A stretch of 64,000 nt of DNA from Heliomicrobium undosum (GCF_009877425.1 NZ_WXEY01000013.1:19652-83651); one strand, 5' to 3'; positions 18,160-27,006 are shown, numbered from the stretch's first letter. A program made the numbers and translations. Notes: generated by a model not told the origin, from the letters alone.

Positions 18160-18262
18160 TCCTCATTTTACAGCGTATTCTTTCTGCGATATTTCGTTGC
18201 TGCGACACTTCAATACCACGATGCTTTCGATGCCACGATGTTTCCATTCTACGATGCTCTCT
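18160..18262 (-). repeat. Degenerate 15-17 nt direct repeats after the kinase gene
   Basis: Five imperfect tandem units of the form NNATCGNNGNANNGAA (AGCATCGTAGAATGGAA, ACATCGTGGCATCGAA, AGCATCGTGGTATTGAA, GTGTCGCAGCAACGAA, ATATCGCAGAAAGAA) start at the stop codon of the 18249-20093 kinase and fill its 3' untranslated region. No coding role is evident. Confidence 0.5.
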
Positions 18263-20093
18263 CCACATTTCCGCCTTCCTGTTCTGCCAGAGGAAAGGCC
18301 ACAAAGAAGGTGGTCCCCTTCGGACCGGTTTCAAAGTCGATCCGCCCGTGATGGCGCTCGGCGATGGTGTAGCAGGTGGCCAGGCCCAATCCTGTGCCAT
18401 GGGCCTTCGTGGTAAAGAAGGGGGTGCCGATCTGGCTCTGGATTTCTTTGGGGATCCCCTCTCCCTGATCGGTCACGGACAGCACGACCCGCTCCCCTTG
18501 GATGTAGGTTCTGATCGTGGCCGTTCCTCTTTTCTTCATCGCATCGAGGGCGTTGTTGACGAGGTTTAAGAGGAGTTGCCGGATCTCGTTTTCGTCAAGC
18601 GCCAGCGGGGGAATGGCGCCGAGTTCTGTCACCAGATGCCTGTCTTTCTTAAAGGCCTGCGCCATTAACAAGGGGTGCAGGTTATGGATGATCTGGTTGA
18701 GGTCCTGGAACAGTGGGCGCTTCGGTTTGGTTTTGGCCAGTGATAAAAACTCCGTAATGATTTCGTTAGCCCGGTCCAGTTCGCTGATCATCAATTGAAA
18801 ATACTCTTCATATTTGACCAGGTCTTCCTTGGAGCCGAACAGTTGCAGGAATCCGCGCACCGTCGTGAGGGGATTGCGGATCTCATGACCGATGCCGGCG
18901 GCCACCTGCCCGACAAGGTTGAGTCGATCCAGGCGCGCCAGTTCCCGTTCGAATCGGTTCTTTTCCGTCACGTCGATGGTGACGTAAAACAGGCAGGGAA
19001 CGCCGTCCAATTCGATGACTTCCGTCGTGATCATGCCTTCGCGTGCTTCCCCGTTCTTCGTGGTGAACTTTCCGATGATGTTCTGCACCGGCCGGTTGGC
19101 GATGGCCAGGTGAGTTTCCCGGCTCAGGCATCCGAACTCCTGCTGACTCCTGCCGATGACTTCCTCTCGCGAGTATCCTGTCAGCTTCACCCACGCTTCG
19201 TTTACGTCGACGTACCGGTAACCCTGGATGGAGACAATGGAGATGCTGGCAGGGCTCGCATGGAATATCTTGTAAAACCGTTGAGAGGCCATCGTCAGTT
19301 CCCGGTAGGGCGATGTGACCATGTTGACGAAAAGCCCTTGAAACAAGAAGTAGTAGTAACTGACTTTCAACGCATGGAGCAGGAGGCCGTTATATGAACG
19401 CATGGATGGAAAAACGGAGGACAGCGCCCCCACCGGGATGGCGAGGAGCAACGCCAAGATGACGTACCGGGTGTATCCGCTTTGCCTGGACGGGGCTCGC
19501 CGCAACTGAAAAACGACGCTGGCAAAAAACATGCCGGTGATGAGCATTTCTAGGAATATTTTCGTGGCCGTGCTTCCTCCCTGTTCTTCGATAAACAGCT
19601 TGGGGAGCAGGTCGGGAATCAAGAAGATGGCCAGTGATACTGCCAACGTTCCCGACAACGTCAGGAAGAGCCATGCCCATCGATGAAAACGAAAGGAAAG
19701 CCCTGCTGAGGCGATCAGCAGCACCAACGCTTCGACGAATCGCGCGGTCACCCAGTACCGTCCCGCCAGATTGGGAGGGTCAATGGGGCTTGAAAAAAAC
19801 CCGAGTAATGCGCCGATATGAAAAACCGTAAACAAACCTACGGACAAGAAACCAAAGCCGAAGAGGTGGCATTCCGGTTTTCCTTTCTCAAAGAGAATCC
19901 ACGTAATGATAAAACCGGACAAGGCGAGTACGACGCAGAGAAGTTCGAAAATCGCATGGATAATGACAGTGTGGCTTTGCCAGAACGGTAGAAACAGGGC
20001 TGTGATTAGAACGGCTGACAATACAATTGCGGCATACCCGGCGCCAATTTGCGATTCTGCCATAGCCTTTGCGCTTGACAACAGGTTTTTCAC
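18249..20093 (-). CDS. Membrane histidine kinase with MASE3-like sensor and PAS domain
   Basis: A 614-residue kinase. Residues 15-260 contain seven or eight hydrophobic helices resembling a MASE3-type integral sensor. A PAS domain follows (FHASPASISIVSIQGYRYVDVNEAW). The H-box is GIGHEIRNPLTTVRGFLQLF, the N-box LLLNLVNNALDAM, and ATP-lid motifs are DQGEGIP and GTGLGLATCY. The HisKA/HATPase arrangement resembles sporulation-type KinB-like kinases, but no specific partner is encoded nearby. GTG 20093 has GGTGAG six bases upstream. The stop codon overlaps the repeat tract downstream. Confidence 0.86.
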   Translation of the reverse strand: MKNLLSSAKAMAESQIGAGYAAIVLSAVLITALFLPFWQSHTVIIHAIFELLCVVLALSGFIITWILFEKGKPECHLFGFGFLSVGLFTVFHIGALLGFFSSPIDPPNLAGRYWVTARFVEALVLLIASAGLSFRFHRWAWLFLTLSGTLAVSLAIFLIPDLLPKLFIEEQGGSTATKIFLEMLITGMFFASVVFQLRRAPSRQSGYTRYVILALLLAIPVGALSSVFPSMRSYNGLLLHALKVSYYYFLFQGLFVNMVTSPYRELTMASQRFYKIFHASPASISIVSIQGYRYVDVNEAWVKLTGYSREEVIGRSQQEFGCLSRETHLAIANRPVQNIIGKFTTKNGEAREGMITTEVIELDGVPCLFYVTIDVTEKNRFERELARLDRLNLVGQVAAGIGHEIRNPLTTVRGFLQLFGSKEDLVKYEEYFQLMISELDRANEIITEFLSLAKTKPKRPLFQDLNQIIHNLHPLLMAQAFKKDRHLVTELGAIPPLALDENEIRQLLLNLVNNALDAMKKRGTATIRTYIQGERVVLSVTDQGEGIPKEIQSQIGTPFFTTKAHGTGLGLATCYTIAERHHGRIDFETGPKGTTFFVAFPLAEQEGGNVERAS

Positions 20094-20219
20094 GGCTGAC
20101 TCACCCGATGTTCGATATTATGCCTCACATTTTGTCTCTCCTTATGTCTAAAATTAAATGACAGCTCCATTATGCATGATCCATCAGGAAAAACATGTCG
20201 AATTATGGATAATAGCAGG

Positions 20220-20256
20220 AAAAAAACACCCAATCCCCTGCTTTCGAGGATTGGGT
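20220..20256 (-). terminator. Terminator after the alcohol dehydrogenase remnant and small ORF
   Basis: ACCCAATCC pairs with GGATTGGGT, followed on the minus strand by GTG and seven T. Confidence 0.82.
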
Positions 20257-20277
20257 ATCCCATTGGCGATTGATTGG

Positions 20278-20463
20278 CTATCGCGCCGCTTTTCCGTCAC
20301 CCTCGCCGGCAGGTTGGCCTTCTTTCTGAAGCCCCGGCTTCTCGATGCCGTCACAGTTGCCGATGATGCCGCAGCCGCTCTGCAGCCGTCCGGCCGCGCT
20401 CGCCTGCTCCCCCGGCGCACCCTTTTTGACGTTCCGTTCCGGCAGGTTCCATTCTCCGCACAC
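20278..20463 (-). CDS. Small Cys-containing protein (61 aa), hypothetical
   Basis: GTG 20463 opens a 61-codon frame 18 bp after the alcohol dehydrogenase stop, with GAGGAG about nine bases upstream, and ends 22 bp before a terminator. The product begins CGEWNLPERNVKKG, has CGIIGNC in the middle and an acidic/Gly-rich tail. I recognise no family. Its position between a decayed gene and an intact terminator, and the RBS, argue that it is real; its short length leaves doubt. Confidence 0.42.
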   Translation of the reverse strand: MCGEWNLPERNVKKGAPGEQASAAGRLQSGCGIIGNCDGIEKPGLQKEGQPAGEGDGKAAR

Positions 20464-20480
20464 GTTGTATCCACTCCTCT

Positions 20481-21220
20481 TCAATGCACACCCTGCGGCT
20501 TTAAGACCACCTTGATGCAGTCGTCCTGTTTGGTGTCGAAGACGGTATAGCCGTATTCCGCCTCTGCCAGCGGCAGCCGGTGAGTAATGATGTCCGTGGG
20601 GTCGAACTCGCCCCGCTTGATCCGCTCGTACAGTTCCGGCATGTAGTGGATGGCGGGCGCCTGCCCCATTTTGAGAGTCACGTTGCAAGCGAAGAGATCG
20701 CCCAGGGGGAAGGCGTTGTAGCGCATGCCATAGACGCCGGTCAGTTGGATCGTGCCGGCCTTGCGCACCGCCTGGGTCGCCAGGTTGACGGCCCCCAAGG
20801 CCCCGCCCTGCAGCTTCAAGGCTGTCTCGACCATCTCCCGGCATAGCCGCCAAAAGTCTCCGAGTAGCCGAGAAAGCCGCCGGCCTCGCCGTGTGTGTTG
20901 GAGTTATCGCAGAGGCTCTCCAGGTGGTGTTCGCAGTACCAGCAACGGCCGCAGGCCATGGTGAAGGGGATGATGACACGGTCGCCCTTCTTGACGCGGC
21001 GCACCTCGGGGCCCACCTCTTCGACAACGCCCATCGGCTCATGGCCGATGATGAAGTTTTCCGGCATGTTCGGCACCATGCCGTGGATCAGGTGCAGGTC
21101 GGAGCCGCAGATGGCCGTCGAGGTGATGCGGACGAGGATGTCCTCGGGCTGTTCGATCTTCGGGTCGTTGACCTCTTTGACTTTGACGTCTTTGATGCCC
21201 TGGTAGGTGACGGCAAGCAT
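20481..21220 (-). pseudogene. Zn-dependent alcohol dehydrogenase with a large internal deletion
   Basis: The N-terminal part (from ATG 21220) is a normal medium-chain Zn-ADH: ICGSDLHLIHG, GHEPMGVVEEVG and the structural zinc motif CGRCWYCEHHLESLC. It breaks after TFGGYAG near 20840. The C-terminal part resumes in another frame (20481-20834) with AGTIQLTGVYGMRYNAFPLG and EAEYGYTVFDTK. Together they cover about 245 residues where the family has about 385. The missing piece is most of the Rossmann NAD-binding domain, including GxGxxG. This is a deletion plus frameshift, so the gene cannot make an active enzyme. Confidence 0.85.
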
Positions 21221-21316
21221 GTGGTGATCCCTGCCTTCTGTCGGTTGAATCGCAGTTGCCGAAAAACGGATCTAATGAGATGCTTCCCCGTTGGGTCGGA
21301 AAAAAAACGCCGCACG

Positions 21317-21559
21317 CTATATATTATCCACCATTTGCTTGAGGTCTTTGGAGATTTTATACAGTTGCTGGGAGCTTGCTGAGACTTGTTGCGCCCCGGC
21401 AGATTGTTGATCCGATATGGCCGATAGCTCCTCAATGCTGGATGCGCTTTCCTGGTTCAGGGAAGAAATGTTTTGCACCGACTTGACCACTTCCGATGAG
21501 CCCGCGTTCATTTCTTCGGTTGCGGCGGATACATCTTGGACGTGGTCCCGAACCAGCAC
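21317..21559 (-). pseudogene. 3' stub of a methyl-accepting chemotaxis protein
   Basis: An 80-codon frame reads VQDVSAATEEMNAGSSEVVK...SIEELSAISDQQSAGAQQVS, which is the C-terminal end of a receptor signalling domain (compare AATEEQ in intact receptors of this window). The sensor, membrane and HAMP regions are missing, a stop codon precedes the fragment, and the LysM-GH18 gene ends 28 bp upstream. It is a deletion remnant and probably not expressed as a useful protein. Confidence 0.8.
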
Positions 21560-21587
21560 CTTGACGGTTTGTTACACCATGAACCGC

Positions 21588-22862
21588 TCAGATCTTCCGA
21601 ATCACAAAGTTATCGAACAAAAGTGGCCAGTTCTGCGGGAAGTTGTTGCCGAGACGCCAATAACTGATGCCGCGAAGGTTATAGGCGCGGATAAGGTCAA
21701 ACTTAGCCTGGGCGCTGCGGGCATCTTCAAACCAAACAATGTGCTGCCTGCCGTTTGCATCGGTATACCGGAAAAAGGGCGCCTGCGCCGTCGAATCGTA
21801 CTGGATGACTGTGTTATATTGGACGGCGCGCCGAATGGCTTCTTGGGGGTCAATGCTTTGCGCCCACTGCCCTCTCGGTACGTAGGGCAAGGTCCAGTCG
21901 TATCCATACAGGGGCGCTCCCAGCATAATTTTAGTGCTAGGTATTACAGTTACGGCATAGTCCAGAACGGCACGCACCTGTGGGATGGGCGCCACTGGCA
22001 ACGGCGGACCGCCGGACCAGCCCCATTCATAGGTCATGAGCACCACAAAGTCCATCAGTTGACCATGGACGGGATAATCGTGCGCCTCATAGAGGGTTCC
22101 CGCCTGGGTTGGGCTCGTTTTCGGCGCAAGCGCTGTGGAAAGCAGATACCCCTGTGGTCGGAAGCGCGCCACCAATCGCCGGAGAAACCGGTTGTACAAC
22201 TCCCTGTCCGCCGGAAAGAGGTACTCGAAATCGACATTGATGCCGCGGTATCTCTGGGCGCGAAGGATCCTTTCTATGTTGTCAAAAAGACGGTTTTGCA
22301 CTTCCAAACTGGAGAGAACAGCGCGAGCAATTTCCGAACTGAACGTCCCATCTTCAAAATTGGTGATCGTCATGATCGGCGCCACCCCTGCGGCGAGGGC
22401 GGCCTCGACCGGTGGGCCGGCATTGAGCGTGGAAAGGTCTCCGGCAGCATTAACACGATAACTGAACAGGCTCAAGTACGTGAGAAAAAAGCCAACGTCG
22501 CGAGTTAGACGCGCTCCTGTTTCCCCCATCGTTTCCAGGTACGCATTCACATCTACCGGCCGGCGGACTCGTGGGGGAATCGTAAGCACCGTTCCAGGCG
22601 AAAGAATCGCTGATGGGGCGAGGTTATTCGCCCGTGCCAGCGCCTGCACGGTCACACCGTATCGCCGGGCAATGGCATAGAGGCTTTCTCCCGCTGCAAC
22701 GGTGTGAGTACGAATAGCGACGGGAATGAGAATCGCTTGACCGATCAACAACCTCTCCGGATTCGGCAATTGGTTGATTCGTTCGATTTCCTCTGGACGA
22801 ATGCCATAAAGACGGGCGATGGCGAACAGGTTCTCGCCGGGTCGGACCACATGGATGAACAT
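21588..22862 (-). CDS. LysM-GH18 peptidoglycan hydrolase, SleL/YaaH-like
   Basis: A 424-residue protein with two N-terminal LysM motifs (HVVRPGENLFAIARLYGI and HTVAAGESLYAIARRYGV) and a GH18 barrel. Catalytic GINVDFEYL matches the DxxDxDxE strand in the reduced form of SleL/YaaH, with Glu as acid. Other barrel strands are VVLMTYEWGWSGGPP and MLGAPLYGYDW, and the end is GISYWRLGNNFPQNW. These enzymes cleave spore cortex fragments (N-acetylglucosaminidase) during germination. There is no signal peptide, as in Bacillus YaaH. GGAGG seven bases before ATG 22862 fixes the start. Confidence 0.88.
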   Translation of the reverse strand: MFIHVVRPGENLFAIARLYGIRPEEIERINQLPNPERLLIGQAILIPVAIRTHTVAAGESLYAIARRYGVTVQALARANNLAPSAILSPGTVLTIPPRVRRPVDVNAYLETMGETGARLTRDVGFFLTYLSLFSYRVNAAGDLSTLNAGPPVEAALAAGVAPIMTITNFEDGTFSSEIARAVLSSLEVQNRLFDNIERILRAQRYRGINVDFEYLFPADRELYNRFLRRLVARFRPQGYLLSTALAPKTSPTQAGTLYEAHDYPVHGQLMDFVVLMTYEWGWSGGPPLPVAPIPQVRAVLDYAVTVIPSTKIMLGAPLYGYDWTLPYVPRGQWAQSIDPQEAIRRAVQYNTVIQYDSTAQAPFFRYTDANGRQHIVWFEDARSAQAKFDLIRAYNLRGISYWRLGNNFPQNWPLLFDNFVIRKI

Positions 22863-23080
22863 GCCCATACCTCCGTAATTCCTTTGTTCATCCTATGCGC
22901 GCCTTACCTCAAGGGCGATTGGCCTGTCTTGATGGGGGAAGAATTACATTCCAAGCGGATACCCGTGTTTTTTCAGCATTCCTCTCCTGTTGAAGCAAGG
23001 TTTTCCACCCTTTGTGTCAAATACGTATAGCGTTGAAAAAAACACTATCGATTACGAATGGACCAAGGGGAGGGCAAGCC

Positions 23081-24574
23081 ATGTCGAACGAATCGGTGAA
23101 CGGACGAAAATACGAGACGACCATCCAGATGATCCGCCATGAGGTCTTCCAGCAGGTCGCCACGATGGCGATGGAAGGAACCTTGCAGGAGCATCGTGAG
23201 TTTATTCCCACTGTTGTCTTTCAGGGAAACAAGGCGCGCTTTCGCTGCTGTGTCTATAAGGAGCGGGCCGTTGCGGCGGAACGGGTCCGCCTGGCCTGTG
23301 GGGAGGAGCCGGAGAGCGGTGTGGCTTATGCGGCGGGTGAGGCCGGCGGTGTGCCTGGCGTGCCCGATCCCCTCGTCCGTGTCATCGCCATCGCCTGTGA
23401 CGAGTGTCCCGTCGACCGCTTCACCGTCACTGGCGCCTGCCGCGGCTGCATCACCCACCGCTGTGTCGAGGCCTGCCCTGTTGACGCCATCGCCCAGATC
23501 AACCGCTTCGCCTACATCAATCAGGAGAAGTGCATCGAGTGCGGCCGCTGCCACCAGGTCTGCCCCTACGGCGCCATCACGGACATGCAGCGCCCTTGCA
23601 TCAAGGCCTGCCCCGTCAAAGCCATCCGCTACGGCGAAGACAAGATCGCCGTCATCGACCCGAACAAATGCGTCTCCTGCGGCCACTGCGCCGTCAGTTG
23701 TCCCTTCGGGGCCATCTCGGATATCTCCTACATCCCTCATGCCGTGGAACTGCTAAAGCCGAAGGACGGAACGGTCCATGCTGTCCTGGCCCCCTCGGTG
23801 GCCAGCCAGATCCCCGGCATCACCATCGGCCAGGTCCACCATGCCTTGAAAAAGCTCGGCTTTGCCGCCGTTCACGAAGCGGCCCTCGGCGCTGACATGA
23901 TCCTTGATCATGAGGCGAAGGAATTGGCGGAGAAGTTGAAGGAAGGCTCTTTCCTGACCAACTCCTGCTGCCCCGCCTTCGTCTCCCTCATCGAAAAGCA
24001 CTTCCCCACGCTGAAAGAGAATGTCTCCACCTCGGTCTCGCCCATGGTGGCCGTGGGGCGTTATGTGAAGAAGCTGCACCCCGGCGTGAAGACGGTCTTC
24101 ATCGGCCCCTGCTACGCCAAGAAGGTGGAAATCGGATTGCCCAAGAGCAGTGACTACATCGACCTGGCCCTCACTTTCGAAGAGATCCTGGCCATGTTTG
24201 ACGCCGCCGGCATTCAACTCTCCGAATGCCCCGATGAGCCGCTCCAGCAGGCCTCCCCCTTCAGCCGCCGCTTCGCCCGCTGCGGCGGCGTGTCGGAAGC
24301 CATCGCCCAGGCCCTGAAGGAGGCCGGCGTACAGGTCGAACTGAAACCGGTCCAGGTGGACGGCCTTGACGCCTGCATCAAGGCGCTCCGCCAGGCCAAG
24401 GTGGGCCGCCCGCCGGGGAACTTCATCGAAGGCATGGCCTGCGCCGGCGGCTGTGTCGGCGGTCCCGCGTCCTTGAACCACAACCGCAAGGCCCGCCAGA
24501 TCATCGATACCTACAGTGAGGAGACGAAAGCCAAGACCATCGCCGAAGCCCTTTCCGCCATTGAGAATTGCTAA
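23081..24574 (+). CDS. Monomeric [FeFe]-hydrogenase with ferredoxin-like domain
   Basis: A 497-residue protein. An N-terminal region is followed by several [4Fe-4S] motifs (CRGCITHRCVEACP, CIECGRCHQVCP, CIKACP, CVSCGHCAVSCP; about 115-220). Then comes the H-cluster domain with L1 TNSCCPAFV, L2 GPCYAKKVE and L3 GMACAGGCVGGP, supplying the four H-cluster cysteines. The L1/L2/L3 form fits the group B clostridial type more than CpI-like enzymes. It interconverts protons and H2 using reduced ferredoxin. GGGAGG precedes ATG 23081. The maturases HydEFG are not in the window. The gene stands alone and ends at a strong bidirectional terminator. Confidence 0.9.
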   Translation: MSNESVNGRKYETTIQMIRHEVFQQVATMAMEGTLQEHREFIPTVVFQGNKARFRCCVYKERAVAAERVRLACGEEPESGVAYAAGEAGGVPGVPDPLVRVIAIACDECPVDRFTVTGACRGCITHRCVEACPVDAIAQINRFAYINQEKCIECGRCHQVCPYGAITDMQRPCIKACPVKAIRYGEDKIAVIDPNKCVSCGHCAVSCPFGAISDISYIPHAVELLKPKDGTVHAVLAPSVASQIPGITIGQVHHALKKLGFAAVHEAALGADMILDHEAKELAEKLKEGSFLTNSCCPAFVSLIEKHFPTLKENVSTSVSPMVAVGRYVKKLHPGVKTVFIGPCYAKKVEIGLPKSSDYIDLALTFEEILAMFDAAGIQLSECPDEPLQQASPFSRRFARCGGVSEAIAQALKEAGVQVELKPVQVDGLDACIKALRQAKVGRPPGNFIEGMACAGGCVGGPASLNHNRKARQIIDTYSEETKAKTIAEALSAIENC

Positions 24575-24593
24575 GGCGAACGAAGAGACATGC

Positions 24594-24643
24594 AAAAAAC
24601 AGCGGCGCCGGGCTCGAATCATGAGCCGGCGGCGCTGTTTTTT
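24594..24643. terminator. Bidirectional terminator between hydrogenase and alpha/beta hydrolase
   Basis: A GC-rich stem of about 17 bp (AACAGCGGCGCCGGGCTC with its partner) is flanked by A6 on one side and T6 on the other. Confidence 0.9.
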
Positions 24644-24688
24644 CTAGATGATAGATGTTTTTCCAGGTGATATCGAGGACGATTTCAT

Positions 24689-25531
24689 TTACAGAATGAC
24701 CGCCCGCCGCGACGCTTCACATTCACCATGCCTCGACCGCGTCTCCCCGCTCAGCCAGGCCAGGGTTCGCGTGAACACGAGTTGTTCCCATTCATGGCTG
24801 GAAAAGGTGTGATCCGCACCAGTCACCAGGATCGTATCGGTCAGGTGACCCAAGCCGGTCACTTTCCGGCTCACATGATACTTGCAGGTGTTCTCCCAGG
24901 AAATCTCCTGATCGCCCGTTCCGTGAATAACCAGCAGGGGCACGGCGACATGCCGGATCGCTTCTACCGGATCAGGTTTACGCAGCGACTCCAGGTAGGC
25001 GCTGCCGATGGCGTAGCCGTTAAAATCGGCCCAGCCGTTTCTCAGTGCCCGTTCCGTCAATTCCCGGCCCAGGATGCCGGTGATGTCGTTCCAGGCACGG
25101 GCCACCGGCGCCCAGAGCACGACGCCTTCCAGAAAGGGCAGCGATGGCGCCGCCAGCGCGGCGACGCACCCGCCCTGGCTCAACCCGAGCAGGGTGATGC
25201 GCTTCGGGTCGATCCCCGGCAAGGCCGCCACGGTTTCTACGGCGTGACGGGCTTCCCGCACCTGCCGGTCCAGGGTGGTGTCCACATGTTCGCCGTCGCT
25301 GTCGCCGCATCCGCTGAAGTCAAAGCGGAGCACGGCATAGCCGGCTTGGGCAAAGGTCCGGGCCGCTTTGACAAAGATGCGGTGCAGGCCCACCTTGGTT
25401 CCGCAAAAACCGTGGCAGAGGATGATCGCCGGCGCGCCGGCTGCCCCGCCCGATCCGGCCTTGCTCTCGGGCCAGTGGAGGATCCCCCGCAGCACCGCTT
25501 TTTCGACGGAGAATTCGATGTACTGTTCCAT
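24689..25531 (-). CDS. Alpha/beta hydrolase
   Basis: A 280-residue cytoplasmic protein with the alpha/beta hydrolase fold: oxyanion strand ILCHGFCGTK, nucleophile elbow GLSQGG (Ser near 120), acid VIHGTGDQEIS and base GADHTFS. It resembles acyl-esterases of the BAAT/dienelactone hydrolase type; the substrate is unknown. ATG 25531 follows AAGGAGG by ten bases. It is transcribed divergently from the gluzincin gene, with a strong promoter (25651-25679) and a terminator hairpin (25558-25603) in its leader, so expression is probably set by attenuation. Confidence 0.87.
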   Translation of the reverse strand: MEQYIEFSVEKAVLRGILHWPESKAGSGGAAGAPAIILCHGFCGTKVGLHRIFVKAARTFAQAGYAVLRFDFSGCGDSDGEHVDTTLDRQVREARHAVETVAALPGIDPKRITLLGLSQGGCVAALAAPSLPFLEGVVLWAPVARAWNDITGILGRELTERALRNGWADFNGYAIGSAYLESLRKPDPVEAIRHVAVPLLVIHGTGDQEISWENTCKYHVSRKVTGLGHLTDTILVTGADHTFSSHEWEQLVFTRTLAWLSGETRSRHGECEASRRAVIL

Positions 25532-25557
25532 TCCCCAATCGCCTCCTTCTGTCACCT

Positions 25558-25603
25558 AAAAAAGAGGCCGCTACAGGGATGTTCATCACCCTGTAGCGGC
25601 CTC
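25558..25603 (-). terminator. Leader attenuator of the alpha/beta hydrolase gene
   Basis: A perfect 15-bp stem (GAGGCCGCTACAGGG with CCCTGTAGCGGCCTC) and ten-base loop are followed by TTTTTT, 27 bases before the start codon. No other gene lies upstream on this strand, so the hairpin is in the 5' leader. Confidence 0.8.
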
Positions 25604-25650
25604 CGGTGTCTCCGGTCAACCAATTCCAAGTATTTCTGTTTGTTAAGTAC

Positions 25651-25679
25651 ATTTTACAAGTATGCGCAGTAGCCGTCAA
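25651..25679 (-). promoter_or_regulatory. Promoter of the alpha/beta hydrolase leader
   Basis: Minus-strand TTGACG (25674-25679) and TAAAAT (25651-25656) are exactly 17 bases apart, a near-consensus sigma-A promoter. The start would be near 25644, about 40 bases before the attenuator stem. Confidence 0.65.
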
Positions 25680-25825
25680 CGGTTCGCCAATGATTCCCTC
25701 TGCTTTTTACGAAGGTTTTTCTCAATTCCCGGCGAATACCGAACCATGACCGCCCCGAGGTTTCCTTAACCGAATCACCCTACCGGCATGCGAACACGAA
25801 CGCTGGAACAGAAGGGAATAAAACA

Positions 25826-26995
25826 GTGAGAAAACTGCTGGCTTTTCTCGCCATCGCCCTGCTGCTTTTGACCGGTTGGCGCGTCATGTCCCCTTCGATG
25901 CCCAACCTGTCCGGTCATCCGGGCCTGTCCGGCAAGGGGATTGCTTCCTCCTGGCAGGAGGCGCAAACCGCCGCGCAAAAATGGACGGAAGCCCTGAAGG
26001 ATCGGCTGACCGGCATCGATGTGGGCCAGACGCCGGCCACCGTCGTCGACAGCCTGAAAAACGGCGTCGACCGGGTCAAAGACGCCATCGACGACCCGGA
26101 GCAGGTGAAGGAGCAACTCAACCGGCGTCTGGGCGAGATCATCGACAACGTAGAAGCCCTAAACGATCAACTGCTTGTTCAGGGACGGGACCCCCGGGAA
26201 CTGCTGGCGAAGCACTTCGGCAGCCGTCACCTGCCCCGCCCTTCCGACCCCGAGACTGCCAGCCGCAGCCGGAAGACGGCCACCGGCATCCAGATCCTCG
26301 CCGGCGACAGCGGCGTTCCCGACAGCATCGTCCAGCAGGCCGCCGAGACGGTGCAGACGACGGCGCTGCCCATCGTGCAGGCCAAACTGGGACAAGCGCC
26401 CTCCAACCAGACCGTGGTCGTTCTCTACTCCACGAAAACGGCCTACCGGAAGGCGCTCACCGACGCAGGCGTCGAGGCCAGCCTAATCACGCCGATTGTG
26501 GAAAACACGAACGGCATCTGCATCGGAACCGATGTCTGGATTCCCCTCTACTCCCTCCAGGATAAATCGAGCCTGGCCAACGTCCTCACCCATGAACTCG
26601 TCCACGTCGTCTTCAACGAGCAGGGCCTCGGCAGCAAGCTGCCCACCTGGGTCAACGAGGGCGTCGCCTGGGACGCCGGGATGACGGCGGTGAAGAAGAT
26701 CAACCCGGCCATGGCGCGCCGCCTGGAGAAGTCCTTGGACAGCCAGATCAGACGCGCCGCCAAGGAGGGTCGCATCCTCCCCCTCTCCGCCTCGGAAGAG
26801 GATATCCTGCGGGCCGACTACAATGTGGAGTGGCAAGACTATCTGGCCGTCGAGCACCTGATCAAAAAGTACGGCGAGGAACGGCTGCGCGCCTTTTTGA
26901 CGGGCGCGCGCAAAACCGGTGTGGCCGCCAGCTTCCAGGCCCAGTACGGCATGTCGATCACCCGTTTTGAGCGGGAGTTTGCAGCGGCATTATAG
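25826..26995 (+). CDS. Secreted gluzincin metalloprotease (peptidase MA-like)
   Basis: A 389-residue protein. An N-terminal hydrophobic segment (LLAFLAIALLLLTGW) is a signal peptide or anchor, followed by a coiled region (about 40-135). The catalytic domain carries HELVH (near residue 257) and the downstream glutamate motif WVNEGVA, the HExxH...E zinc site of the peptidase MA family. It probably acts outside the membrane; the substrate is unknown. It is divergent from the alpha/beta hydrolase, single, and followed by the hairpin at 27007-27034. Confidence 0.83.
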   Translation: MRKLLAFLAIALLLLTGWRVMSPSMPNLSGHPGLSGKGIASSWQEAQTAAQKWTEALKDRLTGIDVGQTPATVVDSLKNGVDRVKDAIDDPEQVKEQLNRRLGEIIDNVEALNDQLLVQGRDPRELLAKHFGSRHLPRPSDPETASRSRKTATGIQILAGDSGVPDSIVQQAAETVQTTALPIVQAKLGQAPSNQTVVVLYSTKTAYRKALTDAGVEASLITPIVENTNGICIGTDVWIPLYSLQDKSSLANVLTHELVHVVFNEQGLGSKLPTWVNEGVAWDAGMTAVKKINPAMARRLEKSLDSQIRRAAKEGRILPLSASEEDILRADYNVEWQDYLAVEHLIKKYGEERLRAFLTGARKTGVAASFQAQYGMSITRFEREFAAAL

Positions 26996-27006
26996 CATTG
27001 ATATGT

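Noticed and set aside
18089..18400. Minus-strand ORF of 103 codons over the kinase end
   Set aside because: It runs in another frame of the kinase gene and its repeat tract, with no RBS.
24601..24636. tRNA-like GGGCTCGAATC sequence
   Set aside because: It belongs to a perfect terminator hairpin and there is no cloverleaf around it.
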